Shown: positions 23,428 to 32,950, numbered from the stretch's first letter. The stretch is 64,000 nt of DNA from Conus ventricosus (GCA_018398815.1 CM031595.1:140232212-140296211); one strand, 5' to 3'. A program made the numbers and translations. The notes: generated from the letters alone by a model not told the origin.

Positions 23428-23628
23428 TTATTCCTTGCTGACTAGAAAATCTTTCGTGGCAACCGAAGCTGCAATGATAGCAATCAGCTTTGCTGAATCC
23501 TCAAAGTCAGTTTGCCAAGATCTGCTGTTTAATTCTTAACAAGCTTTACCAAGCATTGAGTATCCTACACTTAGGCCTCCAATAACAGCAGAATGGTATA
23601 ACAAGGTTAGAAAGTTTTTCGGTGCTAT
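23428..23628 (-). pseudogene. Small hydrophobic protein of the element
   Basis: The - strand gives APKNFLTLLYHSAVIGGLSV, then after a shift NSRSWQTDFEDSAKLIAIIA and a stop at 23,428-23,430. About 66 residues with one or two membrane segments. The expected initiator codon reads ATA at about 23,628-23,626, a possible lost start or base error. It is first in the leftward trio with the two genes below. Confidence 0.45.
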
Positions 23629-23639
23629 TTTTAGAAATA

Positions 23640-24130
23640 AAATAATTATAATTATTAAAAAAACTGAACAGTGATGATCTACTACAGCTAAAAAGGTGGC
23701 CTAAACCTTCCTGAACTTTGAATGACCAAATTGATGGCCAACTATTATGCCCAAAAAAGGGGAGCTGTATTTCCCTTTTGGCCAGCATGGTGAAAACAAA
23801 ACAGTCCTCGGAACTGAATTCAGCATGAACAGTTCACCAGATGCCGCCGCAAGACATTATAAAGTATCATAACAGGTATGACCCCTGGGTTTAAAGGTAA
23901 AAAGTGTGGGCAAACGGCTCTTAGTTTGTACACTAAACTAGTCAGTAGATTTGGCTCCCATTGTTCTGAACAAGACTATCGTATGATTTAACGCAAATCC
24001 AGTTTTTAAAAAGACATTAGATCTCTAGGGTGTGATTTATATTACAGATTTGGAACATTGTTATCGCCCTTAATCATGGGATTAATTACTTTTAAACATA
24101 TGATTTATTTCCCTTCAAAATGAACGACTT
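23640..24130 (+). other. Unresolved coding-like stretch of the element
   Basis: Short readable + strand pieces (for example KKCGQTALSLYTKLVSRFGS near 23,898-23,960) suggest a broken gene. Neither strand gives a recognisable product, and a competing 80-codon - strand frame at 23,546-23,788 reads less well. Confidence 0.25.
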
Positions 24131-24637
24131 GAAAATCAATCAGAATCGATCAGTGAGAAAGTAAACCAAGCCAGAAAAAATCAGCAGAAAACAATGAACC
24201 AGGTGGGGGCCAGTGAAAAGAATCCTCATCCTGGCGGTGTTAAAGCAGGAAAAAAAATTAGCAGAGTGGAACAGACAAAAAAATTAATGTTACAGAATAT
24301 GACTCATCATTTAAAACATAACGCCGCCAGCGCCAGAACAAGGGTTGGTTCAATGCCCGGGTATAAAACTCCATGCGATACAAGACCTACAGCACCAAAA
24401 TCTTCATGGAATATTGAAATTAAAACTGTTGCCAATTTTTGGCGCCATTGCTGCTGTTGGGGGCAGTTATTGCGGCTATAAAATATATAACCGATGCAAC
24501 AGAAACAAAAGCAATCAAAAAAATCTGAGCCACTAAATGCAGAAAAAGACACCAGCACGCCAAAACCACCAATAACAAAGCATTATTTTGATCCATTTGA
24601 AATGAAATTTAAAATTTTAAATTTTTTTAAAAAATAG
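24131..24637 (+). pseudogene. Membrane protein of the element with a C-terminal transmembrane segment
   Basis: The + strand frame contains MNQVGASEKNPHPGGVKAGK, a basic stretch and SARTRVGSMPGYKTPC. After one shift at about 24,440 follows a glycine/alanine-rich membrane segment (NFGAIAAVGGSYCGYKIYNR) and a hydrophilic tail ending near KHYFDPFEMKF. About 140-170 residues. The basic domain followed by one membrane segment resembles a virion internal/membrane protein, but this is inference. Confidence 0.45.
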
Positions 24638-24641
24638 ATCA

Positions 24642-24780
24642 TGGCGTATTATAAAATGATGAAGTCAATAAATAAAGACCTGGAGTCTATAAAAGACATT
24701 TCCATAGACCAGAAAATTTTAAATCAATGTGGTTGCCTTCGGATGTAAGACCTTCCTTAAAATCTATGCAAAAACGCTGA
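24642..24780 (+). pseudogene. Small unknown ORF of the element
   Basis: ATG 24,642 opens MAYYKMMKSINKDLESIKDI, running about 35 codons before a stop and possibly continuing after a shift (VVAFGCKTFLKIYAKTL). It starts four bases after the preceding gene and is the last coding sequence before the iteron array. Confidence 0.3.
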
Positions 24781-24879
24781 GCAAGACTACTCAACGATGA
24801 CACGTTTTTGAGGCGTGGTGTGTACTATAAAAGACATCTACTATTTAAGATAAAAGCATAGCTTGTATTTTTTTGATAA

Positions 24880-25143
24880 TTATAAGATAACTTAATAAGA
24901 ACTTGGTTGTACTTAAAGGATTTACTTTAAACAAGAACTTATTAAGAACTTGATCAAGAACTTAATTAAAAACTTAATCAAGAACTTATTAAGAACTTAT
25001 TAAAAACTTGGGGCAACTTAATTAAAAACTTAGAAGTAACTTAAGTAAGAACTTGGGGATAACTTGAGAATGACTTAAGGACAACTTAGAAGTAACTTAA
25101 GTAAGAACTTTAAAAATAACTTGTTAAAAACTTAGAAGGAACT
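24880..25143. repeat. Iteron-like array, 10-12 bp period (AACTTAATTAAG)
   Basis: About 20 units start with AACTT every 10-12 bases. Several units are palindromic at the core (CTTAATTAAG, CTTGATCAAG); others are variants (AACTTAAGTAAG, AACTTAGAAGT). It lies right after the last gene of the element. A spacing of about one helical turn is what would be expected for an array of protein-binding sites. Confidence 0.8.
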
Positions 25144-25144
25144 T

Positions 25145-25370
25145 GAGTGGTGTGCATGCGTGGGTGGGGGGTGGGGCAGGTAGGGGTGGGGGGTGTGCAT
25201 GCGTGGGGCAGGACAAAACAAACACAAACACAAACAAACAACAAAACACAATAGACATCCCGGGGGGGGGGGTGGAGGGACGTGCGTTGCGTGGGGTGGG
25301 GGTGTGGAGGACGTGCGTGCGTGGGGTGGGGTGGGGGGACGTGCGTGTGTGTGCGGCAGCCAAAAAAGTT
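25145..25370. repeat. G-rich tract with GTGCGTG motifs
   Basis: Repeated GGGGTGGGG and GTGCGTGCG runs, with a (CAAA)n interruption and a poly-G at about 25,261-25,271, follow the iteron array. G-quadruplex-prone low complexity; no gene. Confidence 0.7.
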
Positions 25371-25454
25371 GAAGCAGGACGTTGAAGGAAGCAGTGAAGC
25401 CAGTAATCACAGCAATATATACAAAGTCATGAAATTTCTTGGTGAAAATTTAAG

Positions 25455-25799
25455 GCAGTCACCCCTAAACAAAAACCCCACCGCTCCTGCATTAGCGGTA
25501 TCTAAAAATAGATCTTACGTCAGTGGTAGCTCGTGCGCTTTCTAGGTTAAACAGGGAAACTCGCCTGATTGACCCAGTATTGCTTGGGTGCTTTCAGCGC
25601 TCTTACAGGGGCGCGCGCACTGTTAGCTAAAGCAGTCAACTCTAAACAAACCCGACCGCTCCTGCATTAGCGGATCTAAAAATAATCTTACCCTCAGTGA
25701 AGAAACGGCTTGGGCCCCTGTGACCTTTGGGCCGCTCAGGGTAAAGCGCTAAGAAACGGCTTGCCACTGTGACCTTTGACCGCTCAGGGTGAAGCGCTA
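25455..25799. repeat. Paired direct repeats with hairpin and DR1-like motifs
   Basis: A ~70-bp block at 25,455-25,525 recurs at 25,632-25,700. Each copy contains the hairpin CCGCTCCTGCATTAGCGG (25,481-25,498 and 25,656-25,673). A second ~50-bp unit is tandemly doubled at 25,700-25,750 and 25,751-25,799, each with TGACCTTTG. The second copy has TGACCTTTGACC (25,770-25,781), a textbook DR1 nuclear-receptor site read on the other strand. This is a non-coding control-region candidate at the right end of the element. Confidence 0.7.
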
Positions 25800-27165
25800 G
25801 TTCTCTCTCACTGCTGCGGACTTTGAGAGGAGTTTGTTTGGAGTTGAATTGGTTCTTGTGCGGGAGTAGTCCAATAATTTCTAATCTCCTCACTGCTTGA
25901 AAACATTAAATACAAATCCTTCCTCATAGAGTAGACTTCTTGAAAGAAAGACCAACTGTAGAAAAACCTTTTAGCATATGGATTCAACAAACGAGCAATC
26001 TCTCTTAGTTTGCGAGAATATGAAGGGGCCTGCCGCTCTCAAACTCATCCAAAGCACAACAAATTGTGCATGGTACTCAACATGCTCGTCAAGTATTGTC
26101 AGCTTAAAAATCTCCCATATCTTTGTTCTGCCATGATCAAAATATTATATAAACAAAACCAACCTGCACAAACCGGTAAATATCTTCTCACTACAAACCC
26201 CACACCTCAATGACAATACAACCCGCGCTAACGACACCGGCGCGCTGTCAACCTTAAATGAAAACACCCCCCCACCCCCACCCCTCACCTGGCAAGCCCA
26301 GTCTCTCGCTTTATTGATTTTTTGGTCGCTTGCCGTGCGCTGTGTGAACAAGGTCGCGCGTCTCGCTGTGTCAGCCTATCTGTTACACATAGTTTTGTAG
26401 GTTGTAGTACATCCGTCATTGATATTTGAAGCATTTTAAATGAAGATAGTGCTACCACACACTACTCCTCTCCATACTGGTAGATTTTACTAAGGTCTGC
26501 CTAACCCTATCTAGTTTGTTTGCCAGAACATTTAAAATCGCCATTCAGTTGCATAAGTGCACACTTAAAGGCGATGAACTGGTTAGACGTAGAAAAGTAT
26601 ACACATCTTAATACACAAATCAGCTTGCCCCATAAACACTGAATCTGTAGTTAACAATCAATTTAAGTCACGAATCAGCCGTTGTTTACCTTCGCCTTTA
26701 AAAATGAAACGCTGTGCGGGCAAACATGTGAATAGTTGGCTTGCCTTCACTGACTAACTCAACTAATTCTTTCCAACAAATACTCTAACACGCAGTTAAA
26801 ATAAAACTTATGGCCTCGAATAACAAACCTGTTCTTCAGTAACGTTTTAGCCATTTTAAAATAACACAATTAAAAACACAGTGGTCACAACAGAGCGCCG
26901 ACGAAACACACAGCCTTCTTTGTGCAGTAGCTCCAACACAATGACGGCCCCGGTCGTGCCACGTCGACAGCCTCGATCTGATGGGGAATCTAGACTTTTC
27001 CAAATGTGGTGCAACCCAACTGAGTGTGTTTCGTTTAAACGCACAGGCTAGGTGCAAACTGCCGCGAGCCGTAAATTAAGTGATCAGATTTCAGCCCCGT
27101 GTACAAAGTTTGTAGGTGGGAAATTAGTCAGAAGAAGTGTGCGGATTTTATGCCATTTAATTGAG
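25800..27165. other. Unassigned sequence, right flank of the element
   Basis: Ordinary-looking mixed sequence without a recognised gene. Overlapping 60-90 codon frames near 26,836-27,057 on the - strand have no family resemblance. It may be the non-coding right end of the element or host intron. Confidence 0.3.
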
Positions 27166-27167
27166 AG

Positions 27168-27282
27168 AGAAAGAGTGTGTTGTGTGTGTCTGTCTGTCGC
27201 CCGCCTCTCTGTCTGTCTGTCTGTCTCTCTCTGTCTCTCTCTTCTCTGTCTGTCTGCCGGTGATTCTCTCTCTCTCTCTTCC
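27168..27282. repeat. (CT)n/(CTGT)n microsatellite
   Basis: GTGT, CTGT and CT runs immediately precede the right inverted-repeat arm. Confidence 0.85.
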
Positions 27283-27290
27283 GGCCACGG

Positions 27291-27475
27291 AAAAGGCTGC
27301 TTTTAGGCCACTTTTGCCCAAAAACTCGGTGGTGAAGCAAGTGAGCCAGGATTGGTAAAAATACTGTTCTCTTAAGTGATTGCTCGTTCATTTTGTTTTG
27401 TCTTAGTTGTAGTTTGTTTGTCTATGTTTTTAGAAATACTTTTTGAATTTTGTTTTAAGTAGAGTTCAGCAAATG
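27291..27475 (+). repeat. Right arm of the bracketing inverted repeat
   Basis: Starts 'aaggctgcttttaggccact' and matches the reverse complement of 11,311-11,562 through 'aagtgagccaggattggtaa' and 'gtttgtttgtctatgttttt'. It lacks the central ~100 bases that hold the double hairpin in the left arm. It ends about 165 bp before PLD6 exon 2. Confidence 0.75.
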
Positions 27476-27641
27476 TATTAAAAATTTTTTAGTCCAGTGG
27501 CCATGCAAATGTGCACATACATGCACATGTATGCAAATATACGTGTGGATACACGCACACAGTCACACATGTCTGAAATCAGGATTCTTGATTGACTAAG
27601 TGTTAAAACATACTGCATCACTTGTTCTGTCCCGTCAACAG

Positions 27642-27914
27642 GAATCGGCGTGCGTTACGGACCACTCCTCCTTCTTCATGCACCACAAGTTTGTCCTGGT
27701 GGACGGTCGCCTGCTGATCAACGGGTCCTTCAACTGGACACGCAACGCCATCACTGGCAACCAGGAGAATGTATTTGTGACCAACCACTACAAGGTAGTC
27801 CGCACTTATCAGAACGAGTTTGAGAGACTGTGGACACAGTTTGATCCCCAAAAATACTTTTGCCGATTCAGAATTCAGCAAGCTGAAAAGAAACGAGAGA
27901 GAAGAAAGTGGTGA
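27642..27914 (+). CDS. PLD6: PLD6/zucchini exon 2 with the HKD catalytic motif
   Basis: The exon follows the acceptor TCAACAG|GAATCGG. It completes a glycine codon and reads G-I-G-V-R. One extra T at 27,655-27,656 then shifts the frame to T-D-H-S-S-F-F-M-H-H-K. The HKD motif is HHKFVLVDG (H-x-K-x4-D), followed by LLINGSFNWT with the conserved G-S-x-N, then ENVFVTNHYKVVRTYQNEFE and a basic C terminus ending KKRERRKW and TGA at 27,912-27,914. PLD6 works as a homodimer, one HKD per subunit, so a single motif is expected. The G-I-x-V-R before the break and T-D-H-S-S after it fit PLD6 homologues, so the lone T is more likely an assembly indel than a true mutation. Confidence 0.88.
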   Translation, partial: ESACVTDHSSFFMHHKFVLVDGRLLINGSFNWTRNAITGNQENVFVTNHYKVVRTYQNEFERLWTQFDPQKYFCRFRIQQAEKKRERRKW

Positions 27915-28094
27915 CTTTTAGGTCTTTTTGTTTGGGTTTGAAGTCAGTGGTTGAAGACCTTATGAATGTGTTATGTCTCACTCTGAACAGAACTTTGTGT
28001 GTAACTATGTGTGTTTATGAGTGCATCTGTATTCATTCTGCATGTGAGCACACAGACGTATACATGATACATGTATACATGTATGTACTTCTCA

Positions 28095-28290
28095 TTAGAT
28101 TTTGTGTGTGTGTTTAACTTGTGTGTGTGTGTGTGTGTGGTGTGTGTGTGCGTTGTGTGTGTGTGTGCGTGTGTGGTGCGTGTGTGTGCGTGAGTGTGTG
28201 TGTGTGCAGTGTGTGTGTGTGCGAGTGTGCGTGTGTGTGTGCGTGTGTGTGTGTGTGTGTGAGTGTGTATGTGTGTGTGTGTGCACTTGA
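28095..28290. repeat. (GT)n microsatellite with GTGC/GTGA interruptions
   Basis: Nearly 190 bases of GT alternation within the presumed PLD6 3' flank. Both-strand open frames across it are artefacts. Confidence 0.95.
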
Positions 28291-28809
28291 TTTCGCCTTG
28301 CATTCTTATGTCTTTTACAATTTTGTGTGTGTGTCAATAAGAAATTGCTGCCTTCTGCATATTATGTCAGTGTTAATTTATGAGACAACATTTTCATCAT
28401 TCACATATGGCTTTTTTTGTTGCTGCTGTGTTTGGTTTTGTGTCACACAGTTGGATCCACATTTATGGTAATGGCCCACAACAATGCATTTTCCTGTTTT
28501 CACTTGACACTTGTTCAAAACAAATATTGTTTGTCTATGTCCCTTTTTATGTTTCTTTCTGTGGTACAATTTTGCACTTCATGAATTTTTTAAAACATGT
28601 GTGTAATCTGAGAGTGAAAAATTAGATGGAATGGCTGTTTGTTAGTTGTTTTTTAGCAGCATTTTGATTACATTGAAATACAAAAACTATTCGGTCTGTT
28701 CTGATGCTGACTGTATCTAATTTATGTTGTTTATGTTGTCAATTTGTAAGAAAAGATATGTCATGTCTAAAAGATGATTGTGCCTGTGCCTGGCGACTGG
28801 GTCATTTTA
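28291..28809. other. Presumed PLD6 3' UTR / intergenic sequence
   Basis: AT-rich, no recognised gene. A non-canonical AATAAG at about 28,336 is the nearest polyadenylation-like signal seen; it is weak. Confidence 0.3.
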
Positions 28810-29232
28810 CTGAGACGTATGCGATGGACTAGAGTGCTCTCATCCTTCACAGCAAGCCGTTTGATTGCGGCCAGTCAGCTTCTGCCATATCTGCGACGTT
28901 GCCACGAATATCACGCATGAGGTCAGTGCGCAAATCCGAGTCACAGCAGTAGAACAGCGCTGTGGCAATCATGGCATCACTGATAGCCATGCCAACTTTG
29001 TACATACTCCATTGTCGGGTGAAAGCAACCACTGATCAGGATCACAGCCGGCGGCTATTGAGGGCGGTTCTAGCTTCAGCTTAGGTTGTGGATTTGGTCG
29101 GGTTGGGTCTGGGGCGGTGTGCACTGTGGCGTTGTGCATCTGCAGAGCCGTGTTAAGTGCCGCCGCAAAGGCCTCTCCAAGGTCTTGAGATTCCCAGTCA
29201 CACCCTTCAACTGGACATTGTAAACGTGGCAT
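28810..29232 (-). pseudogene. Retroelement gag fragment with an N-terminal C2H2-like finger
   Basis: From ATG 29,232 on the - strand: MPRLQCPVEGCDWESQDLGE with a C-x4-C ... H-x4-H spacing (CPVEGC ... MHNATVH), a proline-rich linker, IAAGCDPDQW, and after one shift AFTRQWSMYKVGMAI, TALFYCCDSDLRTDLMRDIR and GNVADMAEADW. Such proteins are the gag-like first ORF of LTR retrotransposons common in marine invertebrates. The copy stops abruptly near 28,810, and no protease, RT or LTRs were seen beside it. One frameshift at about 29,030 breaks it. Confidence 0.6.
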
Positions 29233-30985
29233 GTTGGCGATGCAGAGCTAGAGTGAGATCTCAGGTGATGCAGAGCTAGAATGAGATCAAGTCGAGACAG
29301 TGGCCGTCATAAAAGATGATTGTAGTCACCTTCCTCAGAGTCATAGGATGACGGCTACTGTATCTGAAATATGGACACACTACCACAGGGTTACTATCTA
29401 ATGATGTCAATGGCAAAGACCTAGATTAGTGTATCCTTTTTGTGTCAACATCATTGACTGGAGCTCTCAAGAAAAAGAATAGCTTCTCTTTGTGAGAGCA
29501 GTAATCAATGAGAAGGACAGAAAAGGGGGCCTCTTAACCGGGACATTGCTATGTTTATTACTTAGAGCTCAGCTGACAATGGAGACCTTATCAGGGTTTT
29601 CAAGACTGAAGTCCATAGGACATGTGTGCTTGAGTTTATGCGTATGTGGTTGACTCAAATATTCCATTGAATCAGAGAATATTGAAGGAATTTCCACATT
29701 TTCTGATTATATTCATTATCCTATGTTGCCAGTGTCTCCCTTATGAAAGAGCTTCTATGTTATTTTCTTCAGTTTACTAATGCACAATATTCTTTATCAA
29801 ATGACATATTTTTCTGTCAAAGACTTAAGGATATAATAAGAATAAGAAAACACAAGAGCAATGAAGTCAAGAACGCTTACATGGGGAGGAGAGGAGGGAA
29901 AGGTGGTGGTGGTTAAAAGTCAGGCACATGCTGCACAGCATACTCTCGTTCAAAAACTATCCAACTCTGTGCAGTTAGAGATGAGGACAGTGGTCCTTCT
30001 GTCCGCTTGTAATATACTATCTGCATGTATTACTGCTTCTTTTTGTGCAGCAAACTTAACATGAATCTGTACAAACATCACTGATCACATGGATGATTCT
30101 TGAGAACTGGGTAAAGCCGGACTGGACTTTGTAAGTAATAAAAATGGATATATAGTTTACAAAACATGCCTTCATGTGTATTCCAGATAAAAGCTGAAAG
30201 AATAATGGCTGGAACTTAAATTCGTGGACTAATCATGTATGGTGCTTTTGTTTGTTTTTTTTGTTTTTTTTTTGTTCTTTAGGAATCTTACTTAGTAGCT
30301 GTCAAAAATATAATCTCCATGAAAATGTAAAGGACAATGTTCACACCAGTAGGACCATGGTGGATGTGATTAGGCTGCAATGTGGGTACTAACATTCTTT
30401 ATGGATGTCTTCTAGCTGTAAAACTTTAGTGAAGTGCACTTGCAGTTGATAGTGCAGGGGAAAGGCAGAATGAAGACATTTATTTTAAAATGAGTAAATT
30501 AGTACAAATACTGAATAGATAATGAAAGACTGCTTTCCCACTCGTAGTAATGCAGATTTTATACCACAGTTGAGCTAGTAGTGGATACAAAGATGAGAAT
30601 CACAAATTCATCCAGAGCATTGTTTTTGTTTTGTTGAAATCCATCATGAGAGTAGGAGAGGAAAGAGAAGTGTTGCACTGGTGCATTGTAACAAGTTTTA
30701 ATCACTTTGTTCATGAAGAATCTCACTCCATCTCCTCCCCTTTGTTCACATGCCATCTCCCAACCTCAGCCTCCTTACTCTCACTTCCCAGCTCTCACCC
30801 ATTCCCATACTGCCATCACACCCCACACCCTAACTCACCCGTGTCTCTGTCTACCCAGTGTCTCCATCCTCATCCCTTCCTGCATCTCGCAGTCTCCATC
30901 CTCCCACTCCAAGGTATGGTGATTTGATTAGTTTTGTCAAAATAAATTTTATGAACATATTGGTTCCGTTTTCCATATGGGTGTG
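29233..30985. other. Unassigned intergenic sequence
   Basis: A short tandem duplication of 'gatgcagagctagaatgaga' type lies at 29,236-29,290. The remainder shows no exon, RNA gene or known element; C-rich sequence at 30,720-30,915 is low complexity. Confidence 0.35.
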
Positions 30986-30992
30986 TCGAGAT

Positions 30993-30993
30993 T

Positions 30994-31029
<36 letters not shown>

Positions 31030-31056
31030 ATGTGTGTGCGTGTGTGTGTGCGTGTT
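30993..31056. repeat. (GT)n microsatellite
   Basis: GT alternation with a few GC/CA interruptions. Confidence 0.9.
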
Positions 31057-31352
31057 CAAAATTGGAACATGTGGGTGTCACCAAAATCTGTATGCTTCTG
31101 AGTGTGGGAGATTTTTCAGAATGAAAATGGGTTTCTGTAACTTAGGCATGGATTGGTCTAATTTAAGGAAACATATGACTCGTACAATCAAGACCTACAT
31201 TGTATGGTAATAGTAATAACATGTATTTTTGGTGCTAAATCTATAAACAACTTAAAACAAAGATCTTCATGTACATGCATGCATATCAATGTACACATGC
31301 GTGCCTGCACAAACATGCATGTGTGCACACACACACACACACACACACACAC

Positions 31353-32572
31353 TGTCACATTGGTCTAGGGGTCCAAAAGGGAAGGCTGTCTCGAACACTC
31401 GCGAACGCGCCAAAAACAGACCAAAGATTTCACATTCACACTTCTTTATTCAAACATACGACAAACAAGAAAACGAAACGGGAGTGGGGTAGGGTAAGCT
31501 AACTAGTCTAGAATGAAAAGGATTCCCAAACTACACCCTCCCTCCTTACCACCTAAACCCGATAAGTCAAAGGGCAGGGGGGATACAGTGGGAAGAGGGT
31601 AGGGGCCAGAATCTTCAAACTAAACATGCCAAACGATGATGAAGAGAACAAAACGACAGGAGAGAAAGGTCAAGACAAGACAAGACACAACAACATGCAC
31701 TCGCCTCTCAGGCCACACATCAATAACTTAACGATGTCCACATCCCGGGCTGGAGGGTACGGTTGGAAATGTTCCACGATGTCCGAGGAACGCCCGAGTT
31801 CAAAGAGGGATGGAGTGAAAGAGGCGGTGCTCCTCTCCGGTGCCGACGATCCGCCCCTGGAAACACTGCTCAACAGCCGGTGAAATAAGGAGTTCTGGTG
31901 GCCACGGCAACCTCGACCTCACGGGTTGTCCCCCATGCCGACGGCTGCGGGTAGCGTCGTCGCTGACGCTGGTACCTGGCCACCAGAATTACCACCAGGA
32001 CTGAAGGGAAGGGCGGCGGTAGTGACGGCAGAGCTGGAGGTGATGGGGAGTTCTCATCCAAACTAGGGAGGGGAAATGGTATGGACAGCTCGGGTACTGC
32101 TAGGTGGGCGTGATGTTCAGTATAGTGCCTTCATCGAAGAAGGCGATCCTTAAACGGGGACCCCGTCCCCGCCACCCATCGAAGGATGTCGCAGATGCCT
32201 CCAGCAACGAAGCCTGACCCTCGGCTCAACGATGACGTCGAGGGCGGAGGACACAGAGGTGGTGAGCCTCCTGGATGGCTGCTTCTTCTTGTTCCCTCGG
32301 CTGCTGTCCCTTCTCTAACTTCGTAAACACTTTCGTTCCACCTCTTCACCTTCGTGACGTAAGCAAAGCTCACCAACAACAAAAACACCCCCGATCGCTG
32401 GGTAGTGGTTGGTCGCCTACCGTCACGTGGGCTGGTTCTGGTGAGCTGAACTGACCCTGCAACACGTGCTCCGCCTAGAATGCGGGACACTCACCGTGCC
32501 GCCACCAAGAAAAGGAGGGAAGGAAGAGAAAAAAATAGTCAAAACATGCCACGGTTCTGTCAACCTGTGACA
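31353..32572 (-). mobile_element. Solo-LTR-like insertion inside a (CA)n tract
   Basis: A sharply bounded 1,220-bp GC-richer block begins TGTCACATTGG and ends ACCTGTGACA, i.e. TG...CA with terminal inverted TGTCACA/TGTGACA. Both sides are (CA)n (31,325-31,352 and 32,573-32,595), so the insertion split a microsatellite and the duplication is ACAC-like. On the - strand an AATAAA lies near the end (about 31,452-31,446, 'gaataaagaagtg'), as expected for an LTR R region in that orientation. No coding capacity is recognised. A DNA-transposon MITE is the alternative, but length and TG/CA ends favour a solo LTR. Confidence 0.6.
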
Positions 32573-32595
32573 CACACACACACACACACACATAC

Positions 32596-32945
32596 ACTCA
32601 GGGACAAGGCTGTGGGTAAGCAGAAAGTGTGGTCTCAAGAGATGACTTAATTTAAACCATAAAGAGAGAAAGGAAGCTTCTTCCACAGATGCTTTTAAAC
32701 GAACAACTAAACAAATGTTCTCTGAAGGTCTTGCTATCAAAATGAGGGATATGAATTGCATATATTATACTGAAAATTGCGTTGGTTTGACTTGCCTCAG
32801 ACACATCACACGATAAAAAGCATCCAAACCCTAAATTAAATTTAGAATGACATAAGCACAGGTACTTAACAAACATTATGCCGACAAGTATGTGCTGAAA
32901 TGGATGAACATGTGCATATGAAAAAGATGGTTATGGTGGAAAGAA
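32596..32945. other. Unassigned sequence
   Basis: No recognisable feature between the solo-LTR-like block and the next (CA)n tract. Confidence 0.3.
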
Positions 32946-32950
32946 GACTG

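Larger units (their letters stand above)
11311..27475. mobile_element. Polinton/Maverick-like (adintovirus-type) element, frame-broken
   Basis: One continuous block carries the hallmark set of the Polinton class: retroviral-type DDE integrase, protein-primed-type PolB, two capsid-protein candidates, a P-loop packaging-ATPase candidate, and small membrane and coiled-coil proteins. The order is a left - strand block (12-16.1 kb), a + strand block (16.2-21.65 kb), a - strand block (21.99-23.63 kb) and a + strand block (24.2-24.8 kb). About 16 kb fits the usual 15-20 kb for the class. The limits given are those of the bracketing inverted repeat; if that repeat is unrelated, the true ends lie further in, perhaps at the iteron array near 25.1 kb. 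No cysteine protease was recognised. Virtually every gene is broken by indels, while catalytic residues are kept. Host target-site duplications could not be defined. Confidence 0.8.
9140..27641 (+). other. PLD6 intron 1 (18.5 kb) hosting a virus-like element
   Basis: The intron begins GTATGC at 9,140 and ends TTGTTCTGTCCCGTCAACAG at 27,641, a good pyrimidine-rich acceptor. Both exons match consecutive parts of one small protein, so the intervening DNA must be removed as one intron unless an unseen exon exists. It contains the Polinton-like element. The piece 9,140-11,300 ahead of the element holds only simple repeats and AT-rich sequence. Confidence 0.8.

Noticed and set aside
24880..25143. 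CRISPR-like array at the AACTT repeats
   Set aside because: Units are 10-12 bp and contiguous, without spacers, and the genome is animal.
29861..30064. 67-codon frame
   Set aside because: No constraint, family or splice context; an ordinary chance open frame.
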